Source: Zantedeschia hybrid cultivar (lineage: Eukaryota; Streptophyta; Magnoliopsida; Alismatales; Araceae). From it: a DNA stretch of 64,000 nt. Each line of letters starts with the position of its first letter. Position 1 is the first letter of the stretch. Below the pieces are notes generated by a model. The model was not told the origin of the DNA. It made no database searches and saw only the letters and a list, made by a program, of their open reading frames with translations. Positions 35,906 through 47,519 of this stretch are shown here, piece after piece. Location: assembly GCA_030544215.1 (NCBI GenBank), contig JARZZO010000009.1:53997129-54061128 (forward strand). The letters run 5' to 3'. The translations under genes were made by a program, and so were the position numbers.

Positions 35906-36850
35906 AGATATGTCCAATCTTTATAGTTCTTTGAAAGGTCAGGATAAACTTTGTCAATAAGATCGAGTACAGAAACATTATCCTTTTTAATTAAAAGGTT
36001 ATCAGAAATTGAAATCCATTCTACCTTCCCATTGTCAGATAAGTCTCCCTCATCCAATTTCCATTGCCAACTTTAAAGACCCATTGTGCAAATGCTCGAA
36101 TATTTTCACGTTCGGTGCTGTTAAGATAATATGCATGAAGCCGCATATTCTCATGCAGATGAAAACATTTACAATATCTCTAAATTTCTAAGCGTTGAAG
36201 TGAAGTTGCTATAATTTTCTCTCGCCCACCATTTTTTACAACTGGAAGAATATGTCTGAAATCACCTCCCAGTACAGCAATCTTGCCACCAAAGACCTTT
36301 TGTAATGATTGTCTATCTTTAAATTTCATGAGGTCTTTGAAAGTACGATCTACTGCACCAAATGCATATCTATGCATCATTGGTGCTTCACCCCAAATAA
36401 CTAATTTTGTCTCTTGAATAAGTTCTGATAAATCTGATTGTTGATTTATTGTGCAAGTTGATGTATCATGTAACTTCAATGGAATTTTAAATCTAGAATG
36501 TGTTTTGACCATCAGGTAAAAGTAAAGATGCAATGCCTGATGAAGCAACAGATAACACTATATTTGTTTCACTTCGTATCTTTACTATCAAAGCTTTGCA
36601 AAGAAATGTTTTTTCCATACCACCACTTCTATTTACAAAGAATAAATCTCCTTTGTTATTTATCACATAATGAAAGATTGCATCATATGCTTCTCTTTGT
36701 TCATCATTAAGTTTAAGATATAATCTATTAGATTCTTCTCTAGCTGATATGACATCATAGTTTAATTCATCACGTACCAATCTGTTAGAAGATATATGCC
36801 AATCTGTAGGAGTTTGCATAGATGGAAAATCTTGCATTATAGGTGGAGAG
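35906..36850 (-). pseudogene. PIF1-type helicase fragment (Helitron remnant)
   Basis: The minus-strand frame from 36837 reads a D-F-P-S-M-Q...N-R-L-V-R-D-E-L-N-Y-D start, then L-N-D-E-Q-R-E-A-Y-D and the ATP-binding loop in decayed form (N-R-S-G-G-M-E-K-T-F instead of G-x-G-G-T-G-K-T-F). A one-base frameshift near 36510 leads into S-R-F-K-I-P-L, then W-G-E-A-P-M-M (usually W-D-E-A-P-M), V-D-R-T-F and L-G-G-D-F-R-x-I-L-P-V-V. After a TAG at 36182 it continues with ENMRLHAYYLNSTERENI and L-I-D-K-V-Y-P-D-L, ending near 35910. These are the helicase-half motifs of Helitron Rep/Hel proteins. No Rep domain is seen, so only a fragment remains, abutting the PMD fragment. Confidence 0.8.
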
Positions 36851-37739
36851 TTTTAGAAGATAACGTGGAGAGTTTTAGAAGAATAAAAATTTGATTATAG
36901 CGGATATGGGCTACTTATTTAAAGGTAAATTGATAGGTTTGAAAAAAAATATTATTTGGTCTTAACTGTGGATGACATATAGATATATATTTTCATTAAA
37001 TGTTTACAATTTGAGGACATTGTATTAAAATTGAGAACAATCATACATCTGCATTTCAACATGATAATCAAATAATAGCAAAATAATTTAAAATTTTAAG
37101 CCTATGTATATTGAAAATGATGGTTACATACTTTACGATTTTAAGATATATGTATCAAAAGCATATCAATAAAATTATATTCTAACATCTGTTATGCAAC
37201 ATAAATATGGTGAATAATACAGAAGTTAGAGATCGTATAGTATAATATAGTTAATAATTAACATATTCAAAATAAGCGCAATGATAAAAAATTTCAATCA
37301 AAATTAAGGTAATGATAAAAATCTTTCAATGAAGTTCGTGAATAATAGCTCAAGTTTCTTTTGCAGCAACTCTCTTACTCTTTTTTTTTCATTCACAAAT
37401 GATTGTCGTCTATGATGCTGGTGTTAAAGGAAAACGAAATAGTGAGTGATGAGGAACAGATGAAGATACAATTATAATATATATCTCATTTATTATGTAC
37501 AAATAAAAAAACTTTTATTGATGTTAAACATCTATTAATTTCTGATTCTCAAGAGAAAGTTTTAATATACATTTAACAAGAGTGTGTAAAGGGGTTTTAT
37601 TTAAGAAAGCCTTTCATCGTTAAAGAAATGCATACAATAGCAGCAGGCATGCATTGCGAATCAGGATATAAGCAGAAACTAATTTCTATTTATAAACCTA
37701 ATTTTTAATGATAAAATACTAAAGACACCTATGCTATGG

Positions 37740-38150
37740 GAGCAAAGATTAGAAACAACTAGGAAGTCAAAAATTAACATGACAACATGAAAACGATATG
37801 AGGTCTGTAAATTTTATTGAGAGTTCGATGGTCAATTTAATATTATATGTACATATGATTATGTGGAAGAATAGCTGAGTAATAGGACTTTTCAGTGACC
37901 TAATAGTTGATAAAATGCACAAAACTGATAATGGTTGTACAAATGAAAAATATTAGAAACGGGTAGAAAGTTAAAAATTAAAATGACAACAGAATAACGA
38001 TGTGATGTCTGTAGATTTTATTGAGAGTTAGATGATTAATGAAATATTAGATGTATATTTGATCATGTGAAAAAATAGTCAAGTAATAGGACTTTTCACT
38101 GACCCAAATAGTTTATAAAATGCACAAAGCTAATAATGATCGTATAGATT
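37740..38150. repeat. Two-copy tandem duplication of about 206 bp
   Basis: The copy starting near 37742 and the copy starting near 37948 both run from a TTAGAAAC segment through GTCTGTARATTTTATTGAGAG to GATAAAATGCACAAA-like sequence. They are diverged by scattered changes. Confidence 0.75.
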
Positions 38151-41005
38151 AAATAGCATTTTAGAAAGAATTTCATAAGAAAATTATTAAAGAAAGAACA
38201 ATAGTTGTCAATGCACAATCGTCGCACCTCCCTACAAGAAGTGTAGTAAGTTGTAAACTTGCGCCCACCATTCGATCTACCAGATGACAGGTGGCTTGTA
38301 TCACTAGCACAAGTAGTGATACAACAAGTGCTTTTTAAAAAAAAAAAAAGAAATTGCTTTAACACACACAATAGGAAATCTTCTCTTTTAACAAAGAGCC
38401 AACTTTTTTTTATTTTTTTTGAGCAGCGGAATAATGGGAACAGAGCATCTTTTCTTCTTTCACATCTCATGCTCTCTTTTGTTCCTTCTGTCCAAATATC
38501 CGGGTGACCGGAACCTAACGAGGTTGAGTTTAGCCATCTCGAAAGTTACAGGACCGCCGTCCTCTAATGATGGCCCTCTGCCTTGGGGTGGTGAAGGTCA
38601 GTCAATCAGGACCATCGATTGAGCTCATCACGTAGCCACAAGGTCCACCAGAGGCAGACAAACCTTCCGTTAGTAGAACCTAATTTTTAATTATTTTATA
38701 TACTGTTATAAGTCACTGCATTTGTACATACATCTTGACTTTCACAGTTTTTATCAATATTTATAAAATCTTCAAAAAGATTGCAATGATATCTTTTATT
38801 AATATATTGTGAACTTAAATCGAATATGTCAGAAAGATTTTCTAAATTCTGATGGAGTCAAAATTATATATGTAAAATTATGATGAATTTAAAAATATGT
38901 ATGTAAAAATATCCGAAGTTTTCTTGGCATACTCTATCAAAGTTCGGAGCATTATGATGGGAGGATTATAGTCACAACATTTATAGAAGATGTTAGTAAG
39001 GCTGCAATTTTAGGCGAGTGAACTCAAATCAGAGTGGACTAATCCGATAGTTGGGTCGGATAGAACTCAACTTAGTCTGTGTCGAGTTAGGTTAGGGTTG
39101 AGAGTTTTTTTAACTTGATCCTAGATGAGTTGAATTGGGTTGAAGGTTGACCAACCCGGCCTTATCCTGAACTTAATATTAATAGATCTAAATGATAGAT
39201 CGGTAGAATATATTTCATTGATTTTATATTTTTGAGCAAGATTTACATTACAATATAGCTAAAGATGTCCCAAATGGAAGCCATATACTGACCCTTATTT
39301 TTTCTCATTTTTTAATGATTTAGTTTAAGGAAGATAAATGAATTTATTCATCTCTCTGTGGATAGAGTTTTGATAGTGAGAGAGAAATGTTTAGAATGTG
39401 CTGACCAGCTGAGATTTGACATTAACGATAAGGGACAGGTTAACGTGGGCATCAGAAGATGGAACAAGATTGTCTGGACTAACTTGATTATGTACAATTA
39501 TCAATTTAGAAAATATATAAATGTATTATAATTTTTATTTATTAAGTATTTAAATAAGTATATAATATAAAATGAGAATTAGGATATTGAAATATTAAGA
39601 AACTATACTTTTAATTTTAGTTTTGGTATAATTGGAATAGAGATATTGAACATAGTAATACTTTACAGAAATAAAAATCAAGAAATTAAGGTGATCTACA
39701 ATTGTTATTTTTCAAGCAAACAAATGCCATATTATAAGTGTTACTTATAAATTTATTTTAAGTGTAATAGGAAGTGAGAGTTAGGTTATCAAAATAGTTG
39801 TTCCAATATCTGAAACTATATTTTTTAAAGTTTATTTTTGCTCTAATTGGAAGACTATTTTAATTTTAATTTTTTACATGTAATAGTAGTTGAACAGCAC
39901 CAAGATGTAGCATAATTAAGATACAAATTCATGATTCTACACGCATATCATATGGAACTAATTTTTGGATGGGGAAGAATTTGGATTAGGTGGTGGTAGA
40001 TAGATTTGTGTGGGTCCTCCCATGTAGAAGAAATAATTTGTTGCATAAAAAGGGCTAGACTTTACGGGCCTTATAACTTGGGATCATAATAACTTAATTA
40101 TTTAATGCTCAATACCACTGCATAAAGTAAAGGTTAAAAAAAGTAGAGTGGGAGATGGTAAATTCCCATGCCAAATTTCTACTTAGATGACATATATTAA
40201 TTTTGAATGAATAAAATTATCAAAAATTTTAAACTATTAAAAGCTAAGTAGCTAATAGATGTACCGACCATAATAATTGTTGAACAAATATGAAGAGTTC
40301 CTATAATTAAAATGCAAATTCATGGTTCCACAAGAGTGGTCCAAGTGACAAATTTTAAAAAAAAATTATGCCATATAACATTTTTTAGAGGAGAGATGAT
40401 CAAGGTACATTCATTAACTCTCACGATAATCACAAATAAAATTTACATATAAACTTAAGTTTAGAATGTGACCGGACATTGATAATTACAATTAGTATGC
40501 TTGTTATGGAAACATTAAGCATAAAAGAAATTATTATTTTTTCACATGGAACTTTGAATGTGGTATAAGATATGTACCAAAAGTGGATGCCAAATAAATC
40601 ATGGTCTCCTAGTAATTAAACACATTTTATCTTAGAAAAGTAATTTAGATAGTTAATACTTATTGAATAAATAACGACATGAAGAGGATTACATTGTTAT
40701 TCAACATATTTAATGTAATATGGGTACTATTATTTCTGTTAGAAAAATTACCTCTATATCCATTAAATCATTATGAATAACATGTATATCACTGCATTTA
40801 ATGAACGTATTCTCGTGCCACCAAGTTTTTTTAATCCCTATAAACATAGCGAATTTGAATAAGTTTATGCATCTTGCATATTTTAAAATCAGTGCCTATA
40901 TATTTAATATTTTTACATTTTAATCCATATCACCAACTTCTATCAACTTTTATTATCTTGACTAAGAATAAATTTCACTTAACTTTTACGGGCTGTGGAC
41001 AGGAC

Positions 41006-41010
<5 letters not shown>

Positions 41011-41040
<30 letters not shown>

Positions 41041-41052
41041 GCACGCGCGCGA
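41011..41052. repeat. (CT)n microsatellite followed by alternating GC
   Basis: A CT run of about 14 units is followed by CGCGCACGCGCGCG. Confidence 0.95.
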
Positions 41053-42289
41053 ATTTTCGATTTCCTTATGATAAGGCATTGCATTTGCAGCATTGTTGCT
41101 TCTGCCAACAGAATAATTTGGTTTATCACAGAGCTATGCAGTGCAAGGAATTAAAGATCTGAAATGTGATTAACCCCCACTGGCAAAAGCTTGGACTTAA
41201 ATGGAAAGCTTTGTGGCTCATCAAATCATGCATACTTGAATGCCATTTAAACGGCTTTCTATTTAGCTTTCACCGACGACAGACCTCCCATTTAAAAACT
41301 GTGTCCAACAATGCTACCCATCAATATATTATTGATCAAGAGGACAAAAAAATATGTTGGAAATTCCTGATTCAATGATGCAAAATTACTCATATGACCA
41401 TGTGAAAGAAGCACGTAGATAGAGAGGGCAGTGGCTTTGAGTGTTTTGTGGTAGAGATAAGGTGACTGGTTTTCATTTGGATTGGTCATTGGCTACATTA
41501 GCATGAATTGCCAGCAAACTCACATAATAAATGCATGATATGCATGGCAAGAACCGGATGGAGAAATCATATTCTGATCAAAATTTTGAACCACAGTTAC
41601 AAATCCGTGCAAGTAAAATTTCTAATCTAAAAGAAATGTCATTAAATTATTGTCCAAAGTATTGAGTACATAAATTTTATTTTAGATAAAAAAATAAAAC
41701 ATAAACAAACTAAAAGAATGATAATGGGAATATGATTAGAGTCATTAACAATAAACCAATAACCTCACTCTAAATTTCGTGCCGCAAGGCACCCTCAAGA
41801 ATCTGGAACCATGTCACCATAGAGCAGGGGGATGCCTCCACCCTCTCATCATCTGCCCAAAAACCAAAAATCTTTCTTTTCTTCGAAAATATGTAGCTTT
41901 GGTACATATGCATGTTCATGTTCCCCACCACTTATCGTTCAGTGCTTTTGGAAGGATCAAATCAAACCAAAACTCACCTGCTAACATTAGTGAACATTAT
42001 ATTACGTACAATAAATTAAGAAATAGATTGCTCTTATTATAAAAAGAAATAAAGAAGAACAGGAACTGAAGAGAAACTTACGTAGAATTGTAGATAGTAG
42101 GTAAAGAAAAATAAAACTTCAAGTTGAAGACTTGAATTCAGAGTGTACATCCTTACCCCATCATTTACACATAGATGGCGAGGTTTTGGGTGATAGCCAC
42201 TCACAGAAGCGAAGCGGCAAACATGTGTCATCACTGCCGGAGAATATGTAGGTAACATACAAATATAGGAGAATATAGAGGCAACATAC

Positions 42290-42462
42290 AAATATAATAT
42301 CATGCCAAGGAAGTGAATAATGGCCACAAGATAAATATAATATCATGCCAAGGAAGTGAACAATGGCCGCAAGATAAATATAATATCATGCCAAGGAAGT
42401 GAACAATGGCCGCAAGATAAATATAATATCATGCCAAGGAAGTGAACAATGGCCGCAAGATA
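42290..42462. repeat. Four tandem copies of a 43-bp unit
   Basis: The string CATGCCAAGGAAGTGAA recurs at 42301, 42344, 42387 and 42430. The first copy differs slightly (GAATAATGGCCACAAG against GAACAATGGCCGCAAG); the last three are almost identical, which points to recent expansion. Confidence 0.95.
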
Positions 42463-42849
42463 ATTAGCATGGGTGTCAATCAAATGCTCTTTGCCATCCC
42501 ATCTCTCAAGAGAAAGCATGAAAAAATGTACGAGAGTCTTGAGAGATATGAACTACCATGCATGCGACTTCAAGAGTGCCTCAACATGCTCTACCGCCAC
42601 AAAATGGACATTGTCATCAACTATTCTGGTAGGCCTCATTATCAACAAAATTATTAAGCACACAAATTTGCATATAAATATCTCTACAACGCCAATTCTA
42701 ATAATTTAACTCAAATAGAGACAAATTGGACATGCTGCAAGATGTGTGTGTGTGTCATGTGAGAGAGAGGGAGAAAGATTACAATTCTCGTGTTGATGCT
42801 TTCTGTGCCAAAATGGCACCTCTGTGCTGCACCTACTGACAATGGCCAA

Positions 42850-43009
42850 ACAAAGAACCCAAAGATGAAAATGAGGGAAAATGTTATTTCTGTAAGCTCA
42901 TAATTAAGTTTTGGGGGGGCGGGGGAACAAAGAACCCAAAGATGAAAATGAGAGGAATGAGGAATTGTTATTTCTGTAAGCTCGTAAATTAAGTTTGAGG
43001 GGGAGGGGG
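42850..43009. repeat. Two-copy tandem duplication of about 80 bp with G-run ends
   Basis: AACAAAGAACCCAAAGATGA occurs at about 42850 and 42928. Each copy ends in TTATTTCTGTAAGCTC, a TAAGTTT segment and a G-rich run. Confidence 0.85.
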
Positions 43010-43245
43010 GATTACCTGAAACCTCTTGGAATCCAATCATGGGCTTTAGGTAAGTTTTATCTTACGTGGGAGAAGGAGGAAGTTACGTACTAGAAATTTT
43101 AATTCAGTGGGATTACGTGACGTTCTTGGAAGGAAGGGAGAGGACGAGACTTGCGAAGAAGAAGCTTACGTCAATTCTCTAGGCAAAGAAAGGCCGTATA
43201 CATTCTTCCACCTCTTCCCTTAATATAGTTAATAGAATAGATATA

Positions 43246-43271
43246 TAGGGCCACCAGGTGATGTGCTGAAG
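43246..43271. repeat. 26-bp direct repeat, upstream copy (pectinesterase promoter)
   Basis: TAGGGCCACCAGGTGATGTG plus CTGAAG is repeated exactly at 43651-43676. This upstream copy is preceded by a TATATA string. Confidence 0.95.
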
Positions 43272-43272
43272 G

Positions 43273-43317
43273 ACACGTGTCGGGCGGTGCACTCATCACC
43301 TCGTGAATTCACGTGGG
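43273..43317. promoter_or_regulatory. ACGT-core motifs in the pectinesterase upstream region
   Basis: ACACGTGT at 43273-43280 and CACGTGGG at 43310-43317 are G-box-type sequences, bound in plants by bZIP and bHLH factors. Their use here is inference. Confidence 0.4.
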
Positions 43318-43373
43318 CGGCGCACTGCCATTGGGTGTGCGCCAGTCTGCAGCGAAGACACCATTTTAAAATT

Positions 43374-43550
43374 GAGTTCGGATCACCTCAGTAGGAGGTT
43401 GGTCCGAACTCAATCAGTATTCACTGGGAGAGGGAGACTGCATTTAATGCAGTAGGACTCAGATGAAGTATTTTTCGAATTTTAAATTCGGACCCTCCAG
43501 TGGATACTGATTGAGTTCGGACCAACCTCCTATTGAGGTGATCCGAACTC
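43374..43550. mobile_element. 177-bp Mutator-type MITE in the pectinesterase promoter
   Basis: Terminal inverted repeats of 54 bp (43374-43427 and 43497-43550) match at 52 of 54 positions and begin GAGTTCGGATCACCTCA. A 9-bp duplication TTTAAAATT flanks it at 43365-43373 and 43551-43559, the size typical of Mutator-like elements. Each arm contains its own smaller palindrome (GAGTTCGGA with TCCGAACTC, and ACCTC with GAGGT). No coding capacity. It ends about 95 bp before the TATA box. Confidence 0.92.
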
Positions 43551-43644
43551 TTTAAAATTACACACCTAATGACCCCTGAGGCCTAAAGCGAACCTCATCG
43601 GCATCTTCAGGGTGTAATAGTAACATCACCCGTCCGACTTTACC

Positions 43645-43652
43645 TATAAATA
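43645..43652 (+). promoter_or_regulatory. TATA box of the pectinesterase gene
   Basis: TATAAATA lies 61 bases before the ATG at 43713, a normal distance for a short 5' leader. It overlaps the start of the downstream 26-bp repeat. Confidence 0.75.
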
Positions 43653-43676
43653 GGGCCACCAGGTGATGTGCTGAAG
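43651..43676. repeat. 26-bp direct repeat, downstream copy (5' leader)
   Basis: Identical to 43246-43271. Confidence 0.95.
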
Positions 43677-43712
43677 CACAAGAGGCACTGAAGTACCAGT
43701 AAATCCCCTACA

Positions 43713-45044
43713 ATGGCCAGTCCCCATGAGCCCTTATTGGCTTCTCCCAAACGGAGAACCAATAGCATCACCTGCATGATCATCTTGCTCTCGTGCTCCT
43801 TAGCTGCAGTCATCTGCTTATTTGCCGTTGCCGCTCTCCAAGGAACTCACAACCAGCAGCCCCTTCTCTCTCCGCCCGCAGACCTTTGCGCCTTATCTCC
43901 CAACCCCACCTCGTGTCGCGCCATCGTCTCCGATGTTTTGGCCGCCGGGAACTCCCAGCAGCACAGTGCCTCCCATGTGCTCAAGATCATGATCATCAGG
44001 TCTATCGACCAGCTCGATGCCACTGTCATGGTGGCCGGCAGCGTCCAGCGCCTGGTAAATGGCCCCAGCGAGCAGGCGGCATTGGCCGACTGCATGCACC
44101 TTATGGACGTGTCGCGCGACCGCCTTGCCGGGGCCAACACTGCCGTGGTTACTTCCTCCCTGGATGATGCGCACACATGGCTGAGCTCGGTGCTCACCAA
44201 CTATGACACTTGCCTAGACGGGCTCGGCGGCGCGGCCAGGGACCAGCTGGATGGCCATCTTAAGCCCCTGATGGCGCTTGCCAGCGCCTCCCTCGCCGTG
44301 CTCGGGACCACGAACCCAACGTCAGGCAATCACCTCACCATGCCGGTGCTCACGTTCCCATCATGGGTGAGTGGAAGAGATCGGAAGCTGCTGGGGGATT
44401 CTCCCGCGGCAAACGCCGTCCAGGCCAACGTGGTGGTGGCGCAGGACGGGAGCGGAAGGTACAAGACGGTGCAGGAGGCCGTAGACTTCGCACCGAACAA
44501 GGGCAGCGGCCGCTACGTGATCTACGTGAAGAAGGGCGTGTACAAGGAGACCGTGAGGCTGTCGAAGCAGAAGACGAACGTCATGATCATTGGCGACGGC
44601 ATGAGCGCCACCATCATTTCCGGCAGCCGCAACTTCGTGGATGGTATCACCACCTTCGAGTCTGCCACCTTAGGTATGTAAACTAAGCACATCCAATCTC
44701 TATTATAATCGTCTAATTTTGTGTGAGTTAGTTGGTAATCAATAAACTCTATGGGATGGAAATAATCTTAAGGATAATTTGATTAATTTTTTATTTTTTG
44801 ATTTTTTTTATATTTTTAAAAATTAGAAGTAATATGTATACGATAGACAATTAAGATTGAGTTTTAAGTCCCGATTGAATGGTAAAAATAAAGTCTTAAG
44901 CGATAGAAACAACCTTAAAGAGAATTATTGAATATTTACAAATTATTATAAATTTTATTTATTTTTTAAATATGAAGAAGAAGCGGAAAATAATATGTGC
45001 AACCCAATTGCACAATGCTACAATGCGTAGCTCTATAGCATTCC

Positions 45045-45105
<61 letters not shown>

Positions 45106-47391
45106 AAATATTTAATAACTATGGTTAGAGTTGTTTCTATTTCCTAGGATCTTATAGTGTTTCCATCCCTTAGAGTCTTATTCTGACCAGTAGATCGAAA
45201 TTTGATTCTAAAATTTGACCGTAACCGTCCATGGAGTACATTTAAATTTTAACTTTTTAAAATCATAAAAAAATAGTTAAAAACTAAAAAAATCATCAAA
45301 TTAGTTTCTAGAATAAGATGACTTATGTTGAAAGCCTCACGATTCAATGGTTAAACTTAAGTAAAAAGAGATGAAGTTTCATTTGAAGTGAGAGTTAATA
45401 TTTAAAAGTTTATCATAATTGTTATTTTTTAAAACATGAAGAAGAAGTCGAAATAGTGAGTGTACTCCACACTATAGTACTCCTCTCTCTCTCTCTCTTT
45501 ATATATATATATATGAGTGCTCTTGTGTGAATACTAGAGTGCATGGGCACTATTTCGACCTATTCCTTATGATAAATTATTAAATATTCAAGTCTCCTCT
45601 TAAAATAGATTTTATTTTTTTTTAAGTTTCACTATTGGATTACGAAGCTTTGAACGTAAGTCTTTGAATATTTTATTTATAAATTAATGATGAATACTAA
45701 AATCTCAAGAGATACGAACAATTTTAGGAGCTAATCTTACGAATGTTTTAGTTTTTAACTATTTTTTTATAATTTTTAAAAATAAAAATTTACATGTATT
45801 TTATAGACAACTAAGATAGAATTTCAAAATCGAATCATAATGGGACGATTAAAAAGGGTTTCAAACAACCTTAACAAAGATTATTGAATATTTAAAATTT
45901 TATAAATTTTTTTTATTATTTTTTAAAATATAAAAATAAGACTAAAAAATAATACATGGCTTTTAACCACATGCTCGATAGTAATTGGCATTCTATCATT
46001 TCTATATAGAAAACAGTTTTGTGACTCCCACATTAGACACTTACATTTGACACGAGACACATGACATAAATTTTAAGATGAATAAATGACAAATACAAAT
46101 TTGAATGGCAAATACAAATTTTAAAATTTGTGCCATATGTCTGGGCGTCAAATGTGGGAGGGTCACAAAACTGTTTTCCTTCCTATATAAGTAATTATTT
46201 GCGTATATTGTGGGAAGATCCTATTTTTCAGAAAAGTTGTAGGACCTTCTACGTCTAAAATTCAGGGAGGGAAAAGACCTCGCCGATTGGAAAATAGGAT
46301 AAAAAATAAAAAAATAAAAATCGATCTTTGGGTCGGATGGTCTCTGTGCACGTGGCACGCATCGCATTCCCCGCTCCCGTGGACCACATATCGCACGGGC
46401 ACGCTCCGCGCGGAGTAGGTTCCTCCACGCGGAAGTGTTTTCTTTTTCTTTTTTTTTTCCATCTTTAGACATTCATCTAAAGGTGGATACGGTCCGCTGT
46501 CGGCGAATAGAATCGAGATGGTGGTTTATATCATTTGTTGTGCGTGCGTCATGCGTGCGTGTGTGTGAACTACGTTCAGTTCCTTCGATTGGTTTGTGCA
46601 AAGTGTAAACCGAAAGAGATGTCGGTGAGAGGAAGCACTCAGATCTCACTCTTTGTTAACCTTGAGCGTCTGGTTTGTCCATTTGATCGACCTTGGCAGC
46701 GGCGGAGGGCGACGGTTTCATACTCCAAGACATCTGCATCCAGAACACGGCGGGTCCAGCGAAGCAACAGGCGGTGGCGCTGCGCGTCAGCGCCGACCGG
46801 GCGGTCATCAACCGCTGCAAGATCGAGGCCTACCAGGACACCCTCTACGCCCACACCCTCCGCCAGTTCTACCGAGACAGCACCATCTCCGGCACCGTGG
46901 ACTTCATCTTCGGCAACGCGGCTGTGGTGATTCAGAACTGCGAGCTGGTCGCCCGGCGGCCCATGAGCAACCAGCAGAACCTGGTGACGGCGCAGGGACG
47001 TACCGACCCGAACCAGAACACGGGCACCTCTGTCCAGAACTGCAAAGTGGTGCCCAGCCGCGACCTGGTGCCCGTAAAGGGGTCGATCCCCACCTACCTG
47101 GGGCGGCCATGGAAGGAATACTCGAGGACGGTGTTCATGCAGTCCTTCATCGACGGGCATGTGGCGCCGCAGGGATGGAAGGAGTGGGAGGGCTCCTTCG
47201 CACTGCGGACGCTGTTCTACGGGGAGTACGCCAACCGGGGACCGGGGGCCGGAACGGCGGGGCGGGTGAAGTGGCCGGGCTACCATGTGATCACCGACGC
47301 CAAGGTGGCGACGGCGTTCACGGTGGCGGAGCTGATCCAGGGAGGGGCGTGGCTCAAGGGCACCGGGGTGGCCTTCATCGAAGGGTTGTGA
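43713..47391 (+). CDS. Pectinesterase with pectinesterase-inhibitor pro-domain (two exons)
   Basis: Exons 43713-44673 and 46700-47391 give 550 residues. The enzyme removes methyl esters from cell-wall pectin. A basic N-terminus (K13-R14-R15) and hydrophobic segment at about 18-42 give a signal anchor. The inhibitor-like pro-domain (about 57-195) starts D-L-C59 with C68 and two later Cys. A processing motif R224-K-L-L227 precedes the catalytic domain. Catalytic residues are all present: G275-V-Y-K-E279, Q344-A-V-A-L, Q366-D367-T-L, D388-F-I-F-G, R456-P-W458. Their spacing (22, 21, 68) equals that of the well-studied carrot enzyme. The intron has GT at 44674 and AG at 46698-46699, splits a codon after its first base, and sits where this family often has one (E-S-A-T-x before G-D-G-F). 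Exons are very GC-rich against AT-rich surroundings. It looks functional and is probably secreted to the wall. Confidence 0.96.
44674..46699 (+). other. Pectinesterase intron (2026 bp) filled with repeats
   Basis: AT-rich intron between the two coding exons. Arms at about 44755-45050 and 45102-45325 are imperfect inverted copies around a (TA)n run (45051-45100). A second pair, about 45370-45480 and 45535-45640, surrounds a (CT)n(TA)n run (45481-45515). A MITE follows at 46009-46178. The minus-strand frames near 46221-46472 have no recognised product. Confidence 0.8.
46009..46178. mobile_element. 170-bp MITE-like inverted repeat in the intron
   Basis: The ends GAAAACAGTTTTGTGAC and the reverse complement of GTCACAAAACTGTTTTC match, and pairing continues inward through CCCACATT and AATGTGGG. 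A TATATA string lies beside both ends, but a clean target duplication cannot be set, so the superfamily is unknown. Confidence 0.75.
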
Positions 47392-47477
47392 TCATCTCCT
47401 TCCTCTTCTCTGTGGTCGCGGTAGATGGATGGGATACGGTCCCCTAGCTTATTCGAGTTGTCCGGGTGCTTTTTAGT

Positions 47478-47512
47478 AATAAAGTGGCTTGTGGATGTTA
47501 GTTTAGAATAAA
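47478..47512 (+). terminator. Polyadenylation signals of the pectinesterase gene
   Basis: AATAAA occurs at 47478-47483 and again at 47507-47512, about 90 and 120 bases after the stop codon. Confidence 0.65.
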
Positions 47513-47519
47513 GATTATT

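Larger units (their letters stand above)
36851..43244. other. Long AT-rich intergenic stretch, no gene
   Basis: About 6.4 kb without a convincing coding region on either strand. It holds several tandem repeats listed separately. At 39000-39170 lies a segment rich in GGGTTGA/GAGTTGGG-like strings that resembles common decayed plant repeats. The frames seen here are short and low-complexity. Confidence 0.55.

Noticed and set aside
43793..44167. Second plus-strand frame within pectinesterase exon 1
   Set aside because: Off-frame shadow of a GC-rich exon. It has no domain, and the main frame carries the signal anchor and inhibitor-type Cys pattern.
46639..47286. Minus-strand frame of 215 codons over pectinesterase exon 2
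   Set aside because: Shadow of a GC-rich coding exon. The plus frame has all family motifs.
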